A DNA stretch of 64,000 nucleotides from Actinomycetota bacterium (GTDB lineage Bacteria > Actinomycetota > Acidimicrobiia > Acidimicrobiales > Poriferisodalaceae), in contig JABABU010000040.1 in the NCBI GenBank assembly GCA_014238065.1, positions 60,346 to 124,345 on the forward strand, in the 5' to 3' direction. The position numbers and the translations under genes were made by a program. The notes beneath the pieces were generated by a model. It did no database searches and was not told the origin of the DNA. It was given only the letters and a program-made list of their open reading frames with translations. Below are positions 58,885-64,000 of this stretch, in pieces. Within the stretch, counting starts at the first letter, position 1. The number at the start of each line of letters is the position of its first letter.

Positions 58885-60071
58885 TGACAGAACAACGGAT
58901 CGCAGCCGTGCCAGGAAACGGACTCGTCTACCGCGATGGTGACGTCGTGCTCGTCGTCGGCGGGAACGAGACGCCCGACGATACGCTTGCCGAACGCCTC
59001 ATTGCGGCCGTGAGCGGCGTCGGCCACGCGGCCAGCGTTCGAGCTTTGGCTCGACTTCTGCTCAGCGAGCCGTCACCTCCCCCGGTGGCCGTCGTCGCTA
59101 TCGACGGCCGTACCGCGTCGATCTTCGCGTTTGGTGACCTCGACATCGTGGCCGGCGAGCAGCGACTGAGCTCCTCTGGTGCGGTACTTGGCGTGAACGA
59201 GCAGGTCGACACCACCGGGGGTCTCGCCGTGATCGCGGCCGGGACCTCGCCACCGGAGATTCCATCGTGGGCTTCACTCAGATCAGGTGCGGTCTCAGGT
59301 GCTGGAGTCGTCGTCACCGGCGGGGCTCCTGCGACGGCCGCGTGGCCGGCAGAGGGAGAACTGGCTGATGGGACCTTGAGCGAGCCAGATGGTCCTTCCG
59401 GGGTCGAAGACGGACCTGCTCCAGAGCAGGTCAGGGGTGAGTTCGAGATTCCCGTTGTCGACGAACCAGAGGGTTTCGAGGTCATCAGCCTCGAACCAGA
59501 GCCTGCTCGGCGAGAGCCACTTCCGATTGACACGGGTTCTGACGCCGCGGATTCCGACGACAGAGATGCTGTTGTCCCAGGCCCTGTGTACGCAGTGCCG
59601 GTCGAAGTGCTCGGCGTCAGGTCGCCACGCGGTCACTTCAATCACCCCGAGGCGCGCTACTGCTGGCGCAGCGGTGTGAAAATGGGCTCGGGCCGCACCA
59701 AGGCGCTGGTCACAGGGGTGAGACCACCCCTTGGAGTCGTCACCTTCGACGACGGTTCGACCTACACGGTCCAGTGGAACACCGTGCTCGGCCGAGATCC
59801 CTTCATGGACGATACCGTCCGGGCCCAGACCGCTGCACCGCTGGTGATCGTCGATGACTCACAGAGCGTCTCTCGGCGACATGTGTTCCTCGAGTTGGTC
59901 GACTGGGACGTCCTCGTCAGCGACCTTGGCAGCCAGAACGGCACGTCGATCAAGGCCGTCGACTCACCAGAGCGACTTCTCGGGACAGGTGAGCGAGTGG
60001 TGATGCGTTCAGGTACGACCATCAGGTTTGGCAATCGGTCGTTCGTCTACGACGAACATCACGTTCGCTGA
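58884..60071 (+). CDS. FHA domain protein with degenerate zinc ribbon
   Basis: 395 residues from ATG 58884. The N-terminal about 140 residues form an unrecognised globular domain ('LAERLIAAVSGVGHAASVRALARLL', 'VAVVAIDGRTASIFAFGDLDIVAGEQ'), followed by a Pro/Glu-rich linker. 'RGHFNHPEARYCWRSGVKMG' (about 250-270) matches the zinc-ribbon of actinobacterial FHA proteins but keeps only one Cys. The C-terminal FHA domain has Gly303-Arg304, S328-V-S-R-R-H333 and N352-G-T, all pThr-binding positions. It is probably the docking partner and substrate of the kinase encoded just upstream. Confidence 0.9.
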   Translation: MTEQRIAAVPGNGLVYRDGDVVLVVGGNETPDDTLAERLIAAVSGVGHAASVRALARLLLSEPSPPPVAVVAIDGRTASIFAFGDLDIVAGEQRLSSSGAVLGVNEQVDTTGGLAVIAAGTSPPEIPSWASLRSGAVSGAGVVVTGGAPATAAWPAEGELADGTLSEPDGPSGVEDGPAPEQVRGEFEIPVVDEPEGFEVISLEPEPARREPLPIDTGSDAADSDDRDAVVPGPVYAVPVEVLGVRSPRGHFNHPEARYCWRSGVKMGSGRTKALVTGVRPPLGVVTFDDGSTYTVQWNTVLGRDPFMDDTVRAQTAAPLVIVDDSQSVSRRHVFLELVDWDVLVSDLGSQNGTSIKAVDSPERLLGTGERVVMRSGTTIRFGNRSFVYDEHHVR

Positions 60072-60079
60072 GAAGTTGT

Positions 60080-60107
60080 TGCTCACCGTGGTCCGATCGG
60101 GTGAGCA
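60080..60107 (+). terminator. Hairpin after the FHA gene
   Basis: 8-bp arms TGCTCACC and GGTGAGCA around a 12-nt loop, 9 nt after the FHA stop, with no long U-run. It may be a weak terminator or mRNA 3'-end structure. A second dyad (TCGGGGT...ACCCCGA, about 60121-60150) follows. Confidence 0.4.
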
Positions 60108-60297
60108 GCTTGAATGCGTTGTCGGGGTGAAACCACCTCGATGACCCCGATAGTCGACGGCGCAGCCGATCTGAGCGAGCCCATCTTTGCCGTCGGTGAG
60201 GGTGCCGGTGTTGCCTCGGCCGATGGTTCCTCTGCCCGGTCGCCATCTAACAGTGGGTGGGAACGGTGCAATTCCGCGGGGGAACGATGCTAAGTCT

Positions 60298-61035
60298 GTG
60301 GCGGTGAACAGGCGGGGCACCAGCAGAGGCGAGCGAGGTTCTCTCGTCGTGTCGCACGCAGTCGATGCCGGTCGAATCAGATCAGTGAACGAGGACAGGG
60401 TGTTTGTCGATGAAGCGCTTGGCCTGTTCGTCGTGGCCGATGGGATGGGTGGGATGCGTAACGGCGGGGAAGCTGCAGACATCGTCCTCGAGGTCGTCGC
60501 CAACCTTTTGACGGCCCGATCGGCCGACGAATCGGTCATCGTTGCGGCAATAGTGAGCGCCGATGAAGCAGTGCGGACGGCGTTGGGTGAAGGGTCATCT
60601 GGTTCGACTGTCGTCGTCGGCCAGACCACAGAACGCCATGTCGTCATCGCTCACGCCGGGGACAGCAGGGCAACAATGCTGCGTAACGGCAGGCTGATCG
60701 CGCTGACGGCCGATCACAATCTGGCCGCGGTCTACGTCGAGTCGGGCCAACTCAGCGCCGACGAAGCTCGGAGTCACCCGAGTTCGAGTCGCCTGACGAG
60801 TTACGTGGGAATGGGTGTTTCGATGACCGTCGAAGTCGATCGTGTCGAGATCGAACCTGGTGATTGGGTGATCCTTGCCACCGACGGGCTGAGTCTGATG
60901 TTGTCCGACAACGAGATCGTTGCGGTGTTGTCAGGGTCTGAGCCTGGTACAGCTGCTCAGGCGTTGGTGGATGCCACGCTCGAGGCCGGTGCGTTCGACA
61001 ACGTCGGCGTCATCGTTATGAGCGCTTCGGAGTAG
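60298..61035 (+). CDS. PP2C-family protein phosphatase (Stp1-like)
   Basis: About 245 residues (GTG 60298; GTG 60304 also possible). Motifs: 'RIRSVNEDRVFVDEALGLFVVADGMGGMRNGGEAAD' with the metal-binding Asp residues, 'VIAHAGDSRATMLRNGRLIALTADHN', 'DWVILATDGLSLMLSDNEI' and 'AFDNVGVIVM'. A soluble metal-dependent Ser/Thr phosphatase, expected to reverse the neighbouring kinase. It is separated from the FHA gene by a 226-bp leader with two dyads, so it may have its own promoter. Confidence 0.92.
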   Translation: MAVNRRGTSRGERGSLVVSHAVDAGRIRSVNEDRVFVDEALGLFVVADGMGGMRNGGEAADIVLEVVANLLTARSADESVIVAAIVSADEAVRTALGEGSSGSTVVVGQTTERHVVIAHAGDSRATMLRNGRLIALTADHNLAAVYVESGQLSADEARSHPSSSRLTSYVGMGVSMTVEVDRVEIEPGDWVILATDGLSLMLSDNEIVAVLSGSEPGTAAQALVDATLEAGAFDNVGVIVMSASE

Positions 61036-61053
61036 CGCGGACGAAATCGAGGG

Positions 61054-61881
61054 TCAGACCGAGAACTGCTCGGTGAGGATTCGCTCTGCCAGCCCCAGTT
61101 CGGCTTCGTAGAGCAGCCGGATGCTTGTCGATTTGTCCTCGAAGATCTCGACAGTGTTGACGTCCTGGGCCTCAGCGTGATCGGCGGCCGCGGAGACCGG
61201 TCGCTTCTGTCGCTCGAGCACTTCGATCGCGATCTTCGACGTTGCAGGAAGGAGCGCTCCCCTCCAGCGGCGCGGCCTGAAGGGGCTGACCGGTGTCAGC
61301 GCCAGCAACCTGGCGTCGAGGGGGATGATCGGACCGTGGGCCGAGAGGTTGTACGCAGTGCTTCCAGCAGGTGTCGCAACCAGCACGCCATCGCAGCTGA
61401 GTTCTTCGAGCCGCACGACTCCATCGACGACGATTCTCACCTTGGCGGCCTGACGTCCTTGGCGTAGCAGCGAGACCTCGTTGAAGGCAAGGCCTTCGAC
61501 GACGCTGCCGTTGTCGCAGGTTGAGATCATCTTCAGCGGGTGAAGCTCGACCTCGACGGCCTTGGCCAACGTGTCGTGGAGATCGTCCTCGTGGTAGGGA
61601 TTCATCAGGAAGCCGACACTTCCCTGGTTCATGCCGAAGATCGGTGCACCGGTCTGCATGAAACGGTGCATTGTCTCGAGCATGAAGCCGTCGCCGCCGA
61701 GCGCCACAATGATCTCCGCCTGTTCCGGCGGACAGTTGCCATAGCGAGCCGAGAGCGAGTTGAGCGCAGTCAGCGCCTGAGGCGAAGCACTCGCAGTGAA
61801 GTGCAACCGCGGAACAGCGTCGGGTTCGTCGGAGGCGACCTCGCCCGTTCCGATCACCGTTGTCTCGTCACCGATTGTCAC
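61054..61881 (-). CDS. nadK: NAD kinase
   Basis: 275 residues, GTG start. Diacylglycerol-kinase-like fold: 'IIVALGGDGFMLETMHRFM' contains the GGDG motif (62-65), 'FGMNQGSVGFLMN' and 'FNEVSLLRQGRQAAKVRIVVDG' follow, and 'CDGVLVATPAGSTAYNLSAHGPIIPL' is the NAD site. It phosphorylates NAD+ to NADP+ with ATP. The 'GGDGFMLET' style is closer to the alphaproteobacterial type than to mycobacterial PpnK. About 25 extra N-terminal residues precede the core. Convergent with the PP2C gene, 18 bp apart. Confidence 0.92.
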   Translation of the reverse strand: MTIGDETTVIGTGEVASDEPDAVPRLHFTASASPQALTALNSLSARYGNCPPEQAEIIVALGGDGFMLETMHRFMQTGAPIFGMNQGSVGFLMNPYHEDDLHDTLAKAVEVELHPLKMISTCDNGSVVEGLAFNEVSLLRQGRQAAKVRIVVDGVVRLEELSCDGVLVATPAGSTAYNLSAHGPIIPLDARLLALTPVSPFRPRRWRGALLPATSKIAIEVLERQKRPVSAAADHAEAQDVNTVEIFEDKSTSIRLLYEAELGLAERILTEQFSV

Positions 61882-61970
61882 GCAGGACAGTTAACCACCA
61901 TGCGAGTTGCGAACAGGGGGGCCTCGGATGTCATGCTTCTTGCTGTCGAGCCCGCGACCGTGGAGAAACG

Positions 61971-62624
61971 ATGAACTTCAAAGAGATTGTCCATCGACGC
62001 AGGAGCTCCCGGGCGTTCCTCGATACGCCGGTTCCCGATTCGGTCATCACCGACCTCCTTTCGCTGTCGGCTCGGGCCGCATCGGGTGGCAATGTCCAGC
62101 CGTGGAAGATCTTCGTCATCAACGGCGAGGCGATGGTGCGATTCCGCCGGTTCCTGTCGACCCGCGAGCCGGAGCCCGCCGGCTATCAGATCTACCCGCC
62201 TTCGTTGTGGGATCCGCACCGCACGGCCAGGTTCGAGCTCGGCGAGCAGATGTACGCAACGATCGGTATCGGTCGAGATGACAAACCGGCGCGGTTCGCC
62301 CAGATGGCGAAGAACTTCGACTTCTTCGGAGCGCCGGCGGCGTTCTTCTGTTTCATCGACAGACGCATGGGTCCTCCTCAGTGGTCTGACGTCGGGATGT
62401 TCCTGCAGACGTTCATGTTGGCTGCGACCGACGCCGGACTCGACACCTGTCCTCAGGAGGCGTGGACGAGCTACACCAACGCAGTGACCGAGTTCGTGGG
62501 CGCCGATGATGACCTGTTGTTGTTCTGCGGTATGGCGATCGGGTTCGAGGACCCTGACCACCCAATCAATTCCCTCCGCTCCGAACGTCTTCCCGTCGCC
62601 GACTTCACCACCTTCGTGGAGTAA
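61971..62624 (+). CDS. Nitroreductase family protein
   Basis: 217 residues from ATG 61971 with GGAGAAA 7 nt upstream; the longer frame overlaps the divergent NAD kinase gene. The FMN-binding start is 'VHRRRSSRAFLDTPVPDSVITDLLSLSARAASGGNVQPWKIFVINGE', and 'DVGMFLQTFMLAATDAGLDTCPQEAW' is the dimer helix. It reduces nitroaromatics, quinones or similar with NAD(P)H. Typical single-domain length. Alone on the plus strand. Confidence 0.9.
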   Translation: MNFKEIVHRRRSSRAFLDTPVPDSVITDLLSLSARAASGGNVQPWKIFVINGEAMVRFRRFLSTREPEPAGYQIYPPSLWDPHRTARFELGEQMYATIGIGRDDKPARFAQMAKNFDFFGAPAAFFCFIDRRMGPPQWSDVGMFLQTFMLAATDAGLDTCPQEAWTSYTNAVTEFVGADDDLLLFCGMAIGFEDPDHPINSLRSERLPVADFTTFVE

Positions 62625-62873
62625 CCGCGTTTGGTAAGTGTCCGACCCCTTTGAAGAGGCGGGCCTTGCGGTGTGCTCCTCAAATCGCAGCGTGACAGGC
62701 CTCCAAGGCCCATGAACGACCCCAGAGGGACGGCACGCCGAGCCGAGGCAGGTTGGCCAGCACCGAGCCGATACAGCGAGGTTGCGCGTCACGCCGTCGG
62801 CTAAGATGAGCTACTTCCGACGTGTGGCAAGGTTCACCTCAGCCAACGTGCCGATCATGACAAGGAGAAATTG

Positions 62874-63788
62874 ATGCCAACTCCGCAGCCCGCAATTCTC
62901 GGCGATCTCGAAACGCACCAGTGGTACGTGCACATGAGCCGTACCGAAGGAGCAGATCTCGGGGTCATCAAGGCCGCACTTGCTGCGACCCGCGCCGATG
63001 CTGCCGATCAGGGAGTCAACCTCTGCCTGCTCTTCGGCCCGACGCTGCTCGCCGATCTCACTGACGACATTCCTGACGATTTCCAAGCCTACCCGGGCTA
63101 CACGTCGCCTGATGGTTCGAAGACGGCCAAGGGCACCCAGGAAGAGCTTCTCCTGTGGGTTCACTCCGACAGCAAGGACCTGTGCTGGGAGGTTCAGCAC
63201 ACGTTCCGTACCGCCGTCGCTGGTCACATGGCAGTGGCTCGCGAGACGATCACGTGGGTATACAAGAACAGTCTTGACCTCACCGGCTTCATCGATGGCA
63301 CCGGTAACCCCGAGCCCGGTGATCAGCACGACCGCGGCATTGTTCCCGACGGTGAAACTGGCGCTGGAGGAGCGTTCTGCATAGCGCAGCGTTGGGTGCA
63401 CGATCTCGACTATTGGGCCGGTCTCTCACTCGAGGATCAGGAGAACACCTTTGGTCGCACGAAGGCTGACAGCACCAAACTCGAGGTGCAGGTGCCCACG
63501 TCGCATCTCAGCCATGTCGAGTTGAAGGATGGCGCTCCTGCCGGCACCGAGGGTCCTGCGAAGCGGGGCGAAATGGTCCGACGTTCGACGCCCTACGCGT
63601 TCCACGACGGCACCGTAGGCCTCTACTTCATGGGTTTCTGCAAGACGCAGGCTCCGATGCGTGAGCGCATGGAGGCGATGTACGGCATGGGCGGCGAGGC
63701 ACTCGATGCCATCACCGACTACTCGACGCCGGCCTCGGGTTCGTACTACTTCGCCCCATCGGTCGAGACGCTGGACGCGGCGTTGTAG
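62874..63788 (+). CDS. DyP-type heme peroxidase
   Basis: 304 residues from ATG 62874 with AAGGAG 7 nt upstream (TTG 62871 is an alternative). The family motif 'LTGFIDGTGNPEPGD' carries the catalytic Asp (G-x-x-D-G). The proximal His and the distal Arg lie in the C-terminal half ('VRRSTPYAFHDGTVGLYFMGFC'). No Tat signal and no encapsulin-targeting C-terminus ('SVETLDAAL'), so it is probably a cytosolic peroxidase or dechelatase of the B class. A TAAGAT box near 62802 may be its promoter. It is followed by a strong terminator. Confidence 0.9.
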   Translation: MPTPQPAILGDLETHQWYVHMSRTEGADLGVIKAALAATRADAADQGVNLCLLFGPTLLADLTDDIPDDFQAYPGYTSPDGSKTAKGTQEELLLWVHSDSKDLCWEVQHTFRTAVAGHMAVARETITWVYKNSLDLTGFIDGTGNPEPGDQHDRGIVPDGETGAGGAFCIAQRWVHDLDYWAGLSLEDQENTFGRTKADSTKLEVQVPTSHLSHVELKDGAPAGTEGPAKRGEMVRRSTPYAFHDGTVGLYFMGFCKTQAPMRERMEAMYGMGGEALDAITDYSTPASGSYYFAPSVETLDAAL

Positions 63789-63831
63789 GGGCGCATTCGT
63801 TCGCGCTTCGTGCGACACCTGAAATCACGAG

Positions 63832-63856
63832 CGGCGCCGCCCAAGAGGCGGCGCCG
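63832..63856 (+). terminator. Intrinsic terminator of the DyP gene
   Basis: 10-bp stem (CGGCGCCGCC / GGCGGCGCCG, 5-nt loop) followed by ATACG and T5 at 63862-63866. 43 bp after the DyP stop. Confidence 0.8.
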
Positions 63857-63891
63857 ATACGTTTTTGTGATCTGAGGCGGCATGGCCTCAA

Positions 63892-63907
63892 ATTGATCAC
63901 GATCAAT
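63892..63907. repeat. Palindrome between convergent genes
   Basis: ATTGATC and GATCAAT separated by AC, downstream of both the DyP terminator and the minus-strand gene end. It may be a terminator component for the latter or a protein-binding site. Confidence 0.35.
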
Positions 63908-63944
63908 GATGGCGTCTCCGTCGTGGACGGAGCGTCAGGGTCGA

Positions 63945-64000
63945 CTACAGAATCGAGTCGAAGAGTCCGCCGATGCGGCCACCGAGGGCTGCGCCTGCAA
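63945..64000 (-). CDS. C-terminal end of an unknown protein (cut by window edge)
   Basis: A minus-strand frame entering from the right edge ends in TAG at 63945 and encodes AGAALGGRIGGLFDSIL at its C-terminus. The Gly/Ala-rich helix suggests a small membrane or membrane-associated protein. Only 17 complete codons are visible. Confidence 0.4.
   Translation of the reverse strand, partial: AGAALGGRIGGLFDSIL

Noticed and set aside
60259..60275. GGGAACGGTGCAATTCC resembling the cobalamin-riboswitch core
   Set aside because: The rest of the riboswitch core (the CCCGCCACTGT-type segment) is missing and the phosphatase start lies only about 23 nt downstream.
1..64000. tRNA, rRNA, CRISPR, insertion sequence, prophage or integrase
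   Set aside because: None found by reading: no clustered repeats, no transposase or integrase motifs, no tRNA-like cloverleaf noticed. A tRNAscan/Infernal run would settle the RNA part.

Overview
The window is about 64 kb of high-GC chromosomal DNA with tightly packed genes. It has no rRNA, tRNA, insertion sequence, prophage or CRISPR array that I could recognise. The gene content suggests an actinomycete, most likely of class Acidimicrobiia (an Ilumatobacter-like lineage). The signs are five intact luciferase-like (LLM) F420/flavin oxidoreductases, an F420/PPOX-type flavoprotein, many acyl-CoA and acyl-CoA-ligase enzymes, an MMPL transporter, a soluble Ser/Thr kinase-FHA-PP2C set, and many genes whose start codon lies exactly 6 nt after a TANNNT box (leaderless transcripts). 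The taxon is an inference; no marker gene is present.

Left part (1-10.0 kb, all minus strand): one long catabolic and export operon. In transcription order it encodes an MMPL transporter, a small protein, an ABC-2 exporter (ATPase and two permeases), an LLM monooxygenase, an acyl-CoA dehydrogenase, a KstD-like flavoprotein, an enoyl-CoA hydratase and an amidohydrolase that runs off the edge. A divergent TetR gene appears to have lost its 5' end. From 10.6 to 15.4 kb lie a PHB-depolymerase-like lipoprotein esterase with an apparent ATC start, two LLM enzymes, an MDR-type reductase and a MOSC protein.

15.6-31.2 kb: an orphan solute-binding protein, an SH3 lipoprotein, an acyl-CoA ligase, a class II aldolase, a GNAT, DUF3291, a DAO-type flavoprotein facing a propeller-like protein, MFS and DMT transporters, a PPOX protein, a FadD-SDR pair, and a LysR-HAD operon preceded by a possible leader peptide and hairpin.

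31.2-44.3 kb: a DUF389 membrane protein whose start codon lies inside a possible hairpin. Then comes a cluster of class III aminotransferase/phospho-lyase, APH-type small-molecule kinase and PLP decarboxylase. With the nearby CoA-acylating aldehyde dehydrogenase these could form an amino-alcohol degradation route. A secreted beta-propeller-SGNH fusion follows.

44.3-57.7 kb: an alpha/beta hydrolase, a remnant of a sixth LLM gene, a heterodimeric ABC exporter, an MBL hydrolase, a small membrane protein with a strong terminator, an MFS transporter, gamma-glutamyltransferase, an M16 protease lipoprotein, and PhyH with a small coupled gene.

57.9-64 kb: kinase-FHA-PP2C signalling module, NAD kinase, nitroreductase, DyP peroxidase with its terminator, and the tail of one more minus-strand gene.
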